A DNA stretch of 64,000 nt, from NCBI GenBank assembly GCA_021234155.1, contig JAJEKV010000566.1, forward strand, positions 18,230 to 82,229, written 5' to 3'. Source of the DNA: Isoetes taiwanensis (Eukaryota > Streptophyta > Lycopodiopsida > Isoetales > Isoetaceae). Position 1 is the stretch's first letter, and each line of letters opens with the position of its first letter. The position numbers and the translations under genes were made by a program. Shown in pieces: positions 11,735 to 23,435 of the stretch. The notes under the pieces were generated by a model, which was given only the letters and a program-made list of their open reading frames with translations, was not told the DNA's origin and searched no databases.

Positions 11735-14700
11735 GAAGAAGAAGAAGAAGAAGAAGAAGAAGAAGATATTCTTCTTTTCCTCTTTAGTAGCCTACTTGGT
11801 GGACTCAATGATCAATGAATTGTCGAAGGGTTTAAGGATTTTGATATCAAAAAATTATGTAAGAGTTTTGATGACCTTTAAGGATTTGGAAGTGTGGAAA
11901 TTTTATTGTTTAAGCTAGAAGGCTTTTGGGATCCAATTTCTCTTCAATATTTTTGCTTAAGAAGAAGAAGTAGATAATATTGTCTTGTTGGAATACAATA
12001 GCATATTTAAAGATTGTTTACACAAGGAATTTCCATTGGTTGTTTATACTATTTTATGACACATGGATTAATAGGCCTTTTCCATATAAAAGCTTATGGA
12101 TGCATTTTTTTCTTACATGCAAGCATGACACGTGATGGTACATGCACATGTGCTTTGCATGACAACTAAGGTATGTTCTTTTTTGCCTAAAGCTAGAAGG
12201 TATGCTCTTTTTTGCCTAAAGCTAGGATATCTTTAAAAAGTACATAAAATATCAAGCTTTAATATGCCTTGTACGTGGGCATTCAATGGCAAGGTTTATA
12301 CATCCGATTTGCTTCTTTGGCCTTTATCTTTGAATAAAAAAATGAGAGTTACAAGGACATTTCAGAATATATCTTTTTGGAGGCTTTGTCAACATTATTT
12401 TTATTATTTTTAGTCTCAAATGCTAAAAGCATGACCGATTTTCCCCAAGATATTTTTCCTTATGGAAATTTCTTTAAGTGTTTTATGAACGATGGTACAT
12501 TTGGAAATATATGCATTTGGGGCTTGGCTCAGAATAGCTATGGCGCCAAAGTAAATAGGGCTAAATCCCTTTTGGATTTACGGCAAGATACAGGTGCTTT
12601 GCTTGCAATCTTGATCTGGCCAAGATCTTCTAGAGTTCCTCACGAAAGGCACAAAAAGAGGGCTTTATCTTGCCTTCATCCGCTATACCGGGAGTCCATC
12701 ACCGACCATATCATAGAGTTGAATGGTGCGGCAGAAAATAGGTCACGGATTTGTCTTAGAATGATCTAGCTATGTCATAATATTACATGGAGTGGCCTCT
12801 TGCAAAATATGGCAATCGACATATTTCGCTGCTCGCATTTTTGAAATAGCTTCACATAGCTATACCGGGGATCTATAATGTGGTCTATACATGGCTTCGA
12901 AATAGCAGATATCCGCGGATCCGCGACCTTGGAAACCGGAGTTAGTTTTATGCCATTAGCTCGTGTTTGTGGCCTCCGCAAAATAATCGGAATTACAAGG
13001 TACGATTTTGCAGATAGATGTCATACAAAGCTTTTCTTTTTCTTTATCTCTGGATAAATCTCTAGTCTTAGGAAAGGCTCCTAGTCTGTGGATGCCGGTG
13101 CTATATCCACTTGTTATATCCAATATTTGCTTCTGTGTCAGCTTGTATATGACAGGCTTGTCTCCGAAAAATGGAAGCCCGAGTATTGGAACATACCGCT
13201 CAAGCAGAAACGATGGTTCTTATTTGCTTGATGTTGTTTTCCTTGTTTTTCTAGCACGATTGCAAATATGGCAAAGCTTTTTAGCTATGGTGGAGCATGT
13301 TGGCTATAATGCCTTGGACAAATACAGTGGTAGGCCAAATAAATAGTTGGCATGATGGCGAAGATCAGTATGTGATGCCTCTAGCAATTAACGCCACAAC
13401 ATGGATTGAGCGAATGCAATCTACTACATTATGGAGTGCGAAAATAAGGTCAGATATAATTTCATTTGAAATGCATATTGGTCATGGATACGTATGGAAA
13501 TTCAGATTACTAGCACTTCTGAGGTGACTTTAATTCCTAACATAATGAGTTTCTACTTGAGTTAGTTATGCCGGATTGATAGCCATAGCTACCTAATAAG
13601 TTCATACGAAAAAGTATTTATGCGCTAATATGTCTAAGTTATTGCTTCCCAAAAGAGTTGAAGCCTCGAGTTATATTTTATAGCATGAGGGTATGCGAAT
13701 TATTAGTGGAACATCTACCACAGTTTGTATGTGCTATGCTGTAAAGATAGATAGATATGCTCTTAAGAATTAAGTTAAATGAAATGTAGCTGAATTTTAT
13801 GATCTACAGATGCTGAAATTTATGATCTACATGGCTCTAATTGTTTCTAATGATCTATACGTCATAAAGATTGGTCTATATTCTATTTTTTAATCTATAT
13901 TTTTGACTTACAAATAATAATATGGACACACGCATGAATTAAGATTTTTTTCAGAACTATTAATATACATTTGGAAAGTTTGACATGTTGTAAAGTTTAT
14001 ATTACTTCTGGCATAATAGAAAATAATATGATTGGGAAGAATGTATATGGATTTAAATCTGAAATTATATATTGCGAACAATTTGGGAAGCCTAAACTTT
14101 ATGGTTCCATAATTCTTTCTTGTTTATGTCACCCCAGGGCAAAAGGATACAATTGGTGATCAGTGATAAACTGAGAGACCCAATGTACCTTTTGGCCCTT
14201 GCATCGTTACCGGGATTACTGCTAACGTTTGCATGATTGGCTGCAGGTACGGGTTCTCTCCTCCAATTGTCTCTTATTTGCTGTTAGGGTTGACTGTAAC
14301 GTGGAGATGGAATTATTGGAAGCGGAACCAAAGCTGCATCTACTTTGTACTTCTACTTTTTTACTTGAAACATGGGAATAATTTATAGTAATATTATACG
14401 TGTATACTTTCAAGTTTCATGGTAATCATATACATATGTAAGTTACAGATCTACTAAAATAATGCTTTGCTATTTTACTACTTGTCTTTACTATTTCACC
14501 ACTTTTTATACATGTTTTATTAGGTATTATGCCTTCCTTGTGGCCTGGGTAACGCCAGGATGGATATGTGTTGTGTAGTCTTTACCTTGAATGAATACAG
14601 TTTAGTAAAATATTTTTACTATAATCTGTTAGTAATCCTGGTGAAGATGTGTCGAAGAAGAAATCGCGGACTTCCATTTGCCGGAGATATCCGCAAGCAC

Positions 14701-15164
14701 AATTGGTTGGCTCTACCTATTTAAAAGAAAAGATCTCTACTATTTGACATCTGGATGGAGGTATCTTGGCAAGCGGACCTATTATACAAACCAGGTTAGC
14801 TTGTACATTATTTTTTGATAAATATTCAGGTGTTGATGGCAAATGCTATGGTAAATACTATAAAATGCTGTTCATGGTACTTAAGGCCCACTGCGCCCTA
14901 TGTATCTCACAAAAATAAAAATCCCCGATTATATTTCGTGTCTTGAACTAGTCCTTTGTGCTAGTTCTCAAATATTTCACATACGGATATGGTATTTGGT
15001 CCATACTGACCTTATACTACAAAAAAATACAATAAATTGATGTGAATTAAAGATTCCATGAATCTAGTGTCATACAGTGTAGGAAGTGAGGGGACCCCTT
15101 TTTATGGGGGGTCCCGCTTTCCTTATAAAAAGAGGTGTCCCAGATCCCGGGGAGGGATGTGGGA
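11735..15164 (+). repeat. 3.4-kb tandem unit, copy 4
   Basis: ~3430 bp, the same landmarks. Clustered differences lie near 12590-12920, 13195-13240 and 14670-14720, the remainder being almost identical to copies 1 and 3. Confidence 0.9.
15081..15131 (+). promoter_or_regulatory. GC-rich hairpin followed by TATA box, unit 4/5 junction
   Basis: Arms GGAAGTGAGGGGACCCC and GGGGGGTCCCGCTTTCC, then TATAAAAA at 15124-15131. It is the fourth and last copy, since unit 5 is truncated before this point. Confidence 0.45.
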
Positions 15165-18071
15165 GAAGAAGAAGAAGAAGAAGAAGAAGAAGAAGATATT
15201 CTTCTTTTCCCTTTAGTAGCCTACTTGGTGGACTCAATGATCAATGAATTGTCGAAGGGTTTAAGGATTTTGATATCAAAAAATTATGTAAGAGTTTTGA
15301 TGACCTTTAAGGATTTGGAAGTGTGGAAATTTTATTGTTTAAGCTAGAAGGCTTTTGGGATCCAATTTCTCTTCAATATTTTTGCTTAAGAAGAAGAAGT
15401 AGATAATATTGTCTTGTTGGAATACAATAGCATATTTAAAGATTGTTTACACAAGGAATTTCCATTGGTTGTTTATACTATTTTATGACACATGGATTAA
15501 TAGGCCTTTTCCATATAAAAGCTTATGGATGCATTTTTTTCTTACATGCAAGCATGACACGTGATGGTACATGCACATGTGCTTTGCATGACAACTAAGG
15601 TATGTTCTTTTTTGCCTAAAGCTAGAAGGTATGCTCTTTTTTGCCTAAAGCTAGGATATCTTTAAAAGTACATAAAATATCAAGCTTTAATATGCCTTGT
15701 ACGTGGGCATTCAATGGCAAGGTTTATACATCCGATTTGCTTCTTTGGCCTTTATCTTTGAATAAAAAAATGAGAGTTACAAGGACATTTCAGAATATAT
15801 CTTTTTGGAGGCTTTGTCAACATTATTTTTATTATTTTTAGTCTCAAATGCTAAAAGCATGACCGATTTTCCCCAAGATATTTTTCCTTATGGAAATTTC
15901 TTTAAGTGTTTTATGAACGATGGTACATTTGGAAATATATGCATTTGGGGCTTGGCTCAGAATAGCTATGGCGCCAAAGTAAATAGGGCTAAATCCCTTT
16001 TGGATTTCTGGCAAGATCTGTGTGCTTTGCTTTGCAATCTTGATCTGCGGCATCTTCTAGAGTTCCTCACGAAAGCGCATACAAAAAGAGGGCTTTATCT
16101 TCCGCCTTCATCGCTATCTACGGGAGTCCATCACCACCATATCATAGAGTTGAATGGTGCAGCAGGAAAATAGGTCACGGATTTTTTACTAATGATCTAG
16201 CTATGTCATAATATTACATGGAGTGGCCTCTTGCAAAATATGGCTCGACATATTTTGCTCTCAAGATTTTGAAATAGCTTCACATAGCTATCTTTGTGAT
16301 CTATAATGTGGTCTATACATGGCTTCAAATAGCAGATATATCGCGGATCCCACCTTGGAAACCGGAGTTAGTTTTATGCCATTAGCTCTGGTGTTTGTGG
16401 CCTCTGCAAAATAATCAGAATTACAAGGTACGATTTTGCAGATAGATGTCATACAAAGCTTTTCTTTTTCTTTATCTCTGGATAAATCTCTAGTCTTAGG
16501 AAAGGCTCCTAGTCTGTGGATGCCGGTGCTATATCCACTTGTTATATCCAATATTTGCTTCTGTGTCAGCTTGTATATGACTGGCTTGTCTCCGAAAAAT
16601 GGAAGCCCGAGTATTGGAACATACCGTTCTGCAGGAAACAGATGGTTCTTATTTGCTTGACAGTGTTTCCTTGTTTTTCTAGCACGATTGCAAATATGGC
16701 AAAGCTTTTTAGCTATGGTGGAGCATGTTGGCTATAATGCCTTGGACAAATACAGTGGTAGGCCAAATAAATAGTTGGCATGATGGCGAAGATCAGTATG
16801 TGATGCCTCTAGCAATTAACGCCACAACATGGATTGAGCGAATGCAATCTACTACATTATGGAGGTTTAAAATAAGGTCGATATAATTTCATTTGAAATG
16901 CATATTGGTCATGGATACGTATGGAAATTGATTACTAGCACTTCCGAGGTGACTTTAATTCCTAACATAATGAGTTTCTACTTGAGTTAGTTATGCGGAT
17001 TGATAGCCATAGCTACCTAATAAGTTCATACGAAAAAGTATTTATGCTTAATATGTCTAAGTTATTGCTTCCCCAAAAAAGAGTTGAAGCCTCGAGTTAT
17101 ATTTTATAGCATGAGGGTATGCGAATTATTAGTGGAACATCTACCACAGTTTGTATGTGCTATGCTGTAAAGATAGATAGATATGCTCTTAAGAATTAAG
17201 TTAAATGAAATGTAGCTGAATTTTATGATCTACAGATGCTGAAATTTATGATCTACATGGCTCTAATTGTTTCTAATGATCTATACGTCATAAAGATTGG
17301 TCTATATTCTATTTTTTTAATCTATATTTTTGACTTACAAATAATAATATGGACACGCATGAATTAAGATTTTTTCTAACTATTAATATACATTTGGAAA
17401 GTTTGACATGTTGTAAAGTTTATATTACTTCGGCATAATAGAAAATAATATGATTGGGAAGAATGTATATGGATTTAAATCTGAAATTATATATTGCGAA
17501 CAATTTGGGAAGCCTAAACTTTATGGTTCCATAATTCTTTCTTGTTTATGTCACCCCAGGGCAAAAGGATACAATTGGTGATCGTTGATAAACGAGAGAC
17601 CCAATGTACCTTTTGGGCCCTTGCATCGAGCACGGGATTCCGCTAACGCTTGCATGATTGGTCGCAGTAATGGGTCCTCTCCTCCAATTGTCTCTTATTT
17701 GTTAGGGTTGATCAGAACGTGGAGATGGAATTATTGGAAGCGAACCAAAGCCGTGATCTACTTTGTAATTTCTACTTTTTACTTGAAACATGGGAATAAT
17801 TTATAGTAATATTATACGTGTATACTTTCAAGTTTCATGGTAATCATATACATATGTAAGTTACAGATCTACTAAAATAATGCTTTGCTATTTTACTACT
17901 TGTCTTTACTATTTCACCACTTTTTATACATGTTTTATTAGGTATTATGCCTTCCTTGTGGCCTGGGTAACGCCAGGATGGATATGTGTTGTGTAGTCTT
18001 TACCTTGAATGAATACAGTTTAGTAAAATATTTTTACTATAATCTGTTAGTAATCCTGGTGAAGATGTGTC
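15165..18071 (+). repeat. 3.4-kb tandem unit, copy 5, truncated at its 3' end
   Basis: ~2907 bp. It follows the other copies up to GATGTGTCGAAGAAGAA (4379-4395 in copy 1), where the other units continue ATCGTGACTTCC. Here the short internal GAA triplet runs into a (GAA)n tract of ~190 bp instead, so about 500 bp of the unit, including the hairpin/TATA end, are missing. Confidence 0.9.
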
Positions 18072-18261
18072 GAAGAAGAAGAAGAAGAAGAAGAAGAAGA
18101 AGAAGAAGAAGAAGAAGAAGAAGAAGAAGAAGAAGAAGAAGAAGAAGAAGAAGAAGAAGAAGAAGAAGAAGAAGAAGAAGAAGAAGAAGAAGAAGAAGAA
18201 GAAGAAGAAGAAGAAGAAGAAGAAGAAGAAGAAGAAGAAGAAGAAGAAGAAGAAGAAGAAG
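18072..18261 (+). repeat. Long (GAA)n microsatellite ending the array
   Basis: ~63 uninterrupted GAA triplets, about three times the longest tract at the array start. The poly-Arg and poly-Lys open frames across it are translations of the microsatellite. Such tracts often collapse or expand in assemblies. Confidence 0.95.
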
Positions 18262-18628
18262 AGGAGATAGGAAAGAAAGATTGAATAGAATGAGAAAGTG
18301 GTGAAGAAGAAGAAGAAGAAAATGAATAGAAGATTGGAAGAACGGAAGATTAGAAGGAAGAAACCAATGATTGGAAGATCATTGGAAGAAGAAGGAGGAG
18401 GATTCGATTCATACTAATAAGAGGCGAAATGGATTGAAGAAAAACAAGGATGGAAAGAAGAGGAGGATAGAAATGGGATGGATTGAAAACAAACAAGAAA
18501 AAACAAGAAGCCCTAAATCTATCAAACAACAAGCCTAATTCAAAAATAGAGTTGATTGATCCATTGAAATACCTTTGGATGCTTGCTTGAAGCTTGAAAA
18601 GGACCGCAAAGGATGATCCGCGCAAAAA
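18262..18628. other. Purine-rich array flank, no gene seen
   Basis: An A/G-rich continuation (GAGAAAG, GAAGAAG, GGATGGA motifs) that probably arose from the microsatellite. The 91-codon minus-strand frame at 18350-18625 is low-complexity Phe/Leu/Ser and not a recognisable protein. Confidence 0.5.
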
Positions 18629-18815
18629 TCGCTACAAAAAACGCCCTCCAGCCGCTTAGAACCAAAAAACTAAAGCGGCGAAAAGCCTACTGTTTTTTCG
18701 ATAAAAGTTCGAGGGCATGAACGAACCGTCGTGAGGTCGCTTTTAACGACGTGCAATAGTCGTTAAAGCACGCGTCATAACGTTTTATCTTTGTGTTAAA
18801 CGACGCGTGCCCTTT
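18629..18815. mobile_element. Possible CACTA-like transposon end with inverted AACGACG motifs
   Basis: GCTACAAAAAACGCC at 18631 resembles CACTA-superfamily termini (CACTACAAAAAA). It is followed by paired motifs of the kind seen in CACTA subterminal regions: TTTAACGAC (18742) with GTCGTTAAA (18759), and GCACGCGTC (18768) with GACGCGTGC (18802), each a perfect 9-bp inverted repeat. The first bases are TCGCTACA rather than CACTACA and no opposite end was found, so this is only a candidate. The stretch 18816-18880 is AT-rich. Confidence 0.3.
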
Positions 18816-18880
18816 TTTATTAAGTTATAATTATAAGTTATTATTATAATTATAATAATAACGATTAGGGTGCACTTGAG

Positions 18881-19155
18881 GTTCAATCATTTACAATTGC
18901 AATTGATGGTGAATTTGGCGAGAATGGGGGCTCCATGTGACACATCCATTCCAAAGATTATAGTTGGCTCCTCGGAGACCTTTGGAAGACCAAAAATTTA
19001 AATTCCATCGATAACATCGTATGATATATCCTCCACACTCTGATTTCGTGAAAAGTAAGTCTTCCAGTTCAATGAACAGGAGCCATTATGGGGTACCACA
19101 GTGAGTTACCTTGGCATTAATTTTCAAAGCCACATTCATAATTGCTGGCTCAAGA
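18881..19155 (-). pseudogene. AGO4-clade Argonaute fragment (start of PIWI domain)
   Basis: Read on the minus strand, an exon-like piece ends in VALKINAK at 19110 and is followed at once by a GT donor (GTAACT). About 120 bases on, the frame reads PKVSEEPTIIFGMDVSHGA (about 18990-18929). After one frame slip it continues SPNSPSIAIVN to a stop near 18885. In plant Argonautes these are consecutive blocks at the L2/PIWI boundary, and GMDVSHG in place of GADVTHP marks the AGO4/6/9 clade, which loads 24-nt siRNAs for RNA-directed DNA methylation. The D of MDVSHG would be the first catalytic Asp. The rest of PIWI, and PAZ and MID, are absent. It is a fragment, not a working gene, perhaps captured by the neighbouring transposon-like end. 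Confidence 0.6.
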
Positions 19156-19396
19156 TCATTTATATTTAATATAGGGAGGAACTATACCTTGAATTAACAA
19201 CTCAACGTCCCATAAAAGTCGGTTTGTTAAACGTACGCAAAACATCTCTCGGGCATAAGTATGCATTGCATCTTCCTTGGCCTTAAACTACATATAAAAA
19301 GGAATCAAACCATTACACAAAGATAGAGATCCGGTTTTTCCGAGGTAGAATGCATAGAATAAACTCGGGTGGCTCTTTTAAGTGAGATTTTAAAGC

Positions 19397-19619
19397 ATTG
19401 AACATCATTGAAACTCGTGAATATCGATGGGGAGGAAATCAACATGATGCTATTGGTAACAATGATACGGATAACAAGGAATCAGGTGAGAATGATAGTT
19501 GGGGAATTGCATCAAATGGAAATGACGGATGGGGAGGAGGCAACTCAGATGCCAATGATTCTTGGGGTATTGCTTCCAATGAAACTCACACAAAAGGCAA
19601 GATAATAATGGAGCACTAG
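19397..19619 (+). pseudogene. WG-repeat (AGO-hook-like) exon fragment
   Basis: An open frame of 73 codons contains four Trp-Gly pairs in an Asn/Asp/Ser/Gly-rich, disordered context: YRWGGN, NDSWGIASNG, DGWGGGN, NDSWGIASN. Two copies of NDSWGIASN show it is built from repeats. Such WG/GW platforms bind Argonautes; in plants the C-terminal part of the Pol V subunit NRPE1 and the SPT5-like protein KTF1 use them to recruit AGO4. The piece starts about 240 bp beyond the AGO4-like fragment, on the opposite strand. No flanking polymerase or KOW domain is visible, so it is best read as a captured or relict exon. Chance translation is possible but unlikely given the repeat spacing. Confidence 0.45.
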
Positions 19620-20014
19620 TTGGCAATGATTACTTATGTATTTTATCTATCCTTCTTTATCTATCCACTTAGATTTCTCTCCATCCTTGTTTATCTATCC
19701 ACTTTAATAAACGGACTTTTGTGCACCATTGAGCTTCACTTGCATACTTTCATACTAAATCAAGCTTTTAATCACTTGATCATGGTATATAAAAGTGCAA
19801 ACATATGGCTCACCGTGTTGCTCTTCTGCGCATACAATCTACACAAGGCATGCCCTTCTACAGTCCATGCAAAGGCTGCAAGAAGAGCTTCTTTGATTTG
19901 CCATATTCTCTCGCATGATCACATACAACTTCATATATGGTTGCGGCTCTTCATAGATTCACACGCTAAGGGTTTTGGACACGACACGTGGTTCAACGGC
20001 GTCTCACCTTGAAT
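19620..20014. other. No gene seen
   Basis: AT-rich, with a direct repeat TTATCTATCCACTT (about 19658 and 19691). The 130-codon open frame here has no recognisable motif. Confidence 0.45.
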
Positions 20015-20865
20015 TTCGAAGTTCCCGGGGCCTTGGGAGAGGAAATTTGGGCAAGCAACCTCGGGAGGGATTTTAGGGTCCGCTACCGTCAACACCCCCC
20101 AACTCCACTTCAAGACGGCGCCAAAGGTCGGCCCGGATCGGGACAAGGGAGGGCCTCAAACGTAAACCCCGGTGGGTTGCGAGGCTCTAGAAAGGGTGAT
20201 GCTTTTTGGGGGCGAGTCCTGGTCTGTTGCACTTAGGACTGGCAGAAGCAAAGAGCGAGAATCTCGGGAGCAAAGGAACCGGGCGGAGTTTGGGCCTTTC
20301 CTCCCTCCGATGTGGCAAGTAGAAGTCGGGGGCTTTTGCAGCTGGCAAGACATTAAAGTAAATTCGCAATTAATGCATTGCACGAAAATAAATTCGGTTT
20401 TTGCCAGCGGGATCCCTTAATTCATCTCCCACACCGCGGCCCAATTTCGAATTTCTGGAGAAGGTCTAGGTCAAAGGGTTAGCATTAGAAGCGGTGGGGC
20501 AGCCTGGGTGGCAACGAGCATGCACCCTTCCCAAGTCAAACGAGGCCGGGGACCTTGCGGGGGATCCCTCACAAGAGGGAGAGTCCAGGACCCAAGAGGC
20601 GGGATCCAAAAAGTTCCGAGGCAGCCCTTCCCGGCAAAGGCCCCGGTCTGCGACGCGACCACCCTCCCGAGCGGTTCCCCTATCCGCACCGTTGGATCCT
20701 CCTGATTCGAGGGGCCCTCTTGGGGGAAGGTCCAAAAGATTCCAGATCGGGTCGGAGAACTTGTCAAACCAAGGGCCCACGATGTCGGCCTTGTAGAAAC
20801 GGTGTTTTGTCGTTAGGGCCCCACTCCGCTCTACCCGCCCCACTCATGCATTATATTAGGTAATC
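20015..20865. repeat. GC-rich repeat element of unknown class
   Basis: A sharp compositional island in AT-rich DNA, with several overlapping open frames on both strands as expected from high GC. The segment 20521-20634 is clearly related to 44117-44232 on the same strand (shared CCCAAGTC/CCCATGTC, CTCACAAGAG, CCAAAAAGTT/CCAAAAAAGTT, GGCAGCC(C/T)TTCCC), so it belongs to a dispersed family. No transposon protein or clear terminal repeat was found. Confidence 0.55.
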
Positions 20866-22640
20866 CTAATTTTACAGCAGCTTTTAGTCGTAAATCCCAG
20901 CATCAGACTATGGATTTGCATGTTAATAGTCTTGCAACACTTCTGCTTCTTTTGGTGCCTTCTTTTGGACAGACATGCCTTCTTTTTTGCTTCTTTCCAG
21001 CATCTCATTCAAGATGGGTATTTTCGTATTATTGGAAATTGTCCAAATCTCCAACTGAGATTTTGCACACACGATCTGCTTTCCCAACCACATTCCCATT
21101 CTAGAATGGAATAGAAAAAGAAGAGCTAAAGAGAGAAAACAACCATTTAGGCTAAGCATGGATAAAGATGGAGCTGGATCTTTGGACTTCACCACGCCAG
21201 GGGCATTTTGACAATACCAAGAAATATAAGGCATTTTCATAATTATTGCAAAATACAAGGGCATTTTTAGAATTTTCCCTTTATTTTTCAATAACACATT
21301 AGAAAACAATTTGAAAGGGATATTATTTCCTTAAAGAAAAGCTACAAAGCTACATCTACGTATCTAGCTCCCAAAATTACTGAGAGAACAAATAAAAAGC
21401 CAGAATCTTCTTGGTTTTACGAAGCAAATAAAGCTACAATCTTTATGGCTTTTTTCCTACTATATAAAGCGTAGGATGAACCATGCTCAGATACTTCTGT
21501 TGATTGATGGAGATCATATAAGATGTTTGAACTTGCCAATTGAACTATTTACTTGACATTAAAAGTTTGCCTTCATACAAGTGTGAGTTGCAATGTCCAT
21601 TACAATCACCTAGTTTCTTCTACTTCGGTTTCACAAGTCTCGTTTCTTGTCAAAAACTCAGCTTATTTTAAAAAATTATTTATCTGTATTAATAAAGGAA
21701 CAAATAACAAGGAGGCCATACTCTGAAGAAAAGCATAGGAAAGCAACTCAATATTGAAAATCAATGGCAGACCGGGGATGCCTAACCAAAAAGTGGCATA
21801 AGTGATAATCATGCCTCTTGCTTCTACTAAAACACTTGTAATGCATGAGCAACTGAAATTTCAATTAGGCACCCTTCCCACAGGTCCCATGGGCCTTAAG
21901 ATATTTATCTGCATTTCTACCAAAACCGTTTCACATACCAGTTGATACCAAAGAAGAGAGCAATTGAGCTGGAATTTGACTTTACACACTATCTCAGCTC
22001 TTATCATGTACTTGCTTTCCATGGGGCTGTTGATATCTAAGTCCAGATGTGTGAACCTACCTCAATATGGAATACTTTCATGTTTGTAAGTCGATCTTGA
22101 CAAGATAGAAATGCCTTTATGAGAGTTGTGGAGTTACTTTGTGTAACTGACTTATCGCTTATAGGACCTATTATTCTATCATATATAGGACTGCATTACC
22201 AAGCTGGATACCATGAAATCTAATGATTTTTAGTGACATTGTTCTGAATATGTCTCAAGGATGGATTTACTGAGAAGCTGGATGTATCGTAGGTGCCCAG
22301 TTACTCCATTGTATATATCAGGCTATCAGGTGTAGATATGGTTGTTGTGTAGCACAGGACTAATTTTCCTTCCAAAACGACTCTGTCTCTCTTTGCAATA
22401 TGCAAGTGTCAGCACCTGGTTATATAACGTCTCATATTTTGTCTTGGCCTGCCTTTGATAGATTAAATTTTAGCAGACATTTTGAATATGGGGAAGGTTA
22501 TAGCAAGCTTCGGAGGCTAAAAGGACTATCCCTTTTTCCGCATAGATCGCCTTGGTAGAGTGACAAATAGCTCGAGAGATAGACATTGCCACAGGGACAA
22601 AAATTTTGCAAAACATAGATTGAGTTTGGGATTATCTTAG
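20866..22640. other. Intergenic DNA, no gene seen
   Basis: AT-rich sequence without a recognisable coding block, RNA gene or terminal repeat. The open frames at 20910-21309 overlap on both strands and show no family motif. Confidence 0.5.
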
Positions 22641-22645
22641 TCAGT
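22641..22645 (+). repeat. Target site duplication, left copy
   Basis: TCAGT directly precedes the TGTTGGGG start of the 5' LTR and is repeated directly after the 3' LTR at 39303-39307. Confidence 0.9.
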
Positions 22646-22984
22646 TGTTGGGGTGGTCACCCCTCACCATACTCGTCACCACTCACCACACTAACCAAAC
22701 TCACCACTATTGAGGTGGTATAGGAGATTGTATACCGTATATGGAGGGATATACGCACATGCACGCATGCAGGATATTTGCACATATGCATTATGGAGGG
22801 GGGATCATCATCACTGTGTTATCTGAGCAGAGAGGGTAGAACAGAGAGACGGTGTATTGAGAGAGATTGTATTTTGCTTGATCTAGCTATGGAGATGGTG
22901 TTGTGCATTGCCTTGATTTGATAGATTGAGCTTGGATTGTTGGTTTTTCATCCTTCTTGCAAGGTTAGAGTTCATGCTCTAACA
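22646..22984 (+). repeat. 5' LTR of the gypsy element
   Basis: 339 bp from TGTTGGGG to CTCTAACA, matching 38969-39302 over its whole length. It opens with a run of CACCA-type motifs (CTCACCATACTCGTCACC). Differences from the 3' LTR are concentrated around 22757-22840, where this copy has several CAG/CTG-type triplets. Confidence 0.93.
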
Positions 22985-22987
22985 ATT

Positions 22988-23005
22988 TGGCGACCACGGT
23001 GCTCG
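22988..23005 (+). promoter_or_regulatory. Probable tRNA primer binding site
   Basis: TGGCGACCACGGTGCTCG begins three bases after the 5' LTR and starts with TGG, as expected for pairing to a tRNA 3' CCA end. It is not the initiator-Met type (TGGTATCAGAGC). The opening TGGCGAC resembles sites in Tat/Ogre-type elements; I could not identify the tRNA from memory. Confidence 0.5.
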
Positions 23006-23435
23006 ATAGACCATTGATTGGCAAGAATTTCCATTGGAAAAGGAGTTGTTACCATTTGTATTGGTGATCGTCGGTAAAGAACGACACCATTGAGAAAGGA
23101 GCAATTCCTTATGTGAAGGGGATTTTGCCGTAATTGTTTTCTGAGGCACAATTTGACAAGGGGAGCATAGTTTTATGCCCAAGAGAAGTAAGAAGGATAT
23201 CCCACCAAGCTCCATCGTAACAAGAAGGGGACCAGCGAGTCAATCTTTGGGCTCAAAATTGCATCAAGATTCAATTTCGTTTTCAGATTTGGGAGCGTGA
23301 TCTGGGGTCTAATTCTCGTGATCCATGAGGTTTTGATTCCATTTACCGATCTAGAAGGTAATCCAATTTCGTTTTCAAATTGAAGGAGATTCAATTTCGT
23401 TTTCCAATTTCAAGAAACCCAAGAAGAGGCGAGAG
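23006..23435. other. Leader between LTR and gag
   Basis: Untranslated leader. Near its end it carries three spaced copies of CAATTTCGTTTTC (about 23274, 23366 and 23392). Confidence 0.6.

Noticed and set aside
1452-18071. Tandem array as CRISPR, rDNA spacer or gene cluster
   Set aside because: Units are 3.4 kb with no spacer pattern, no rRNA sequence adjoins them, and their open frames are short, unrecognised and broken differently in different copies.
17978-18304. Long poly-Arg and poly-Lys open frames
   Set aside because: They are direct translations of the (GAA)n microsatellite and would exist in any such tract.
20494-20863. Overlapping 65-125 codon frames on both strands
   Set aside because: High GC removes stops in all frames. 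Several overlapping frames look equally open and none carries a domain.
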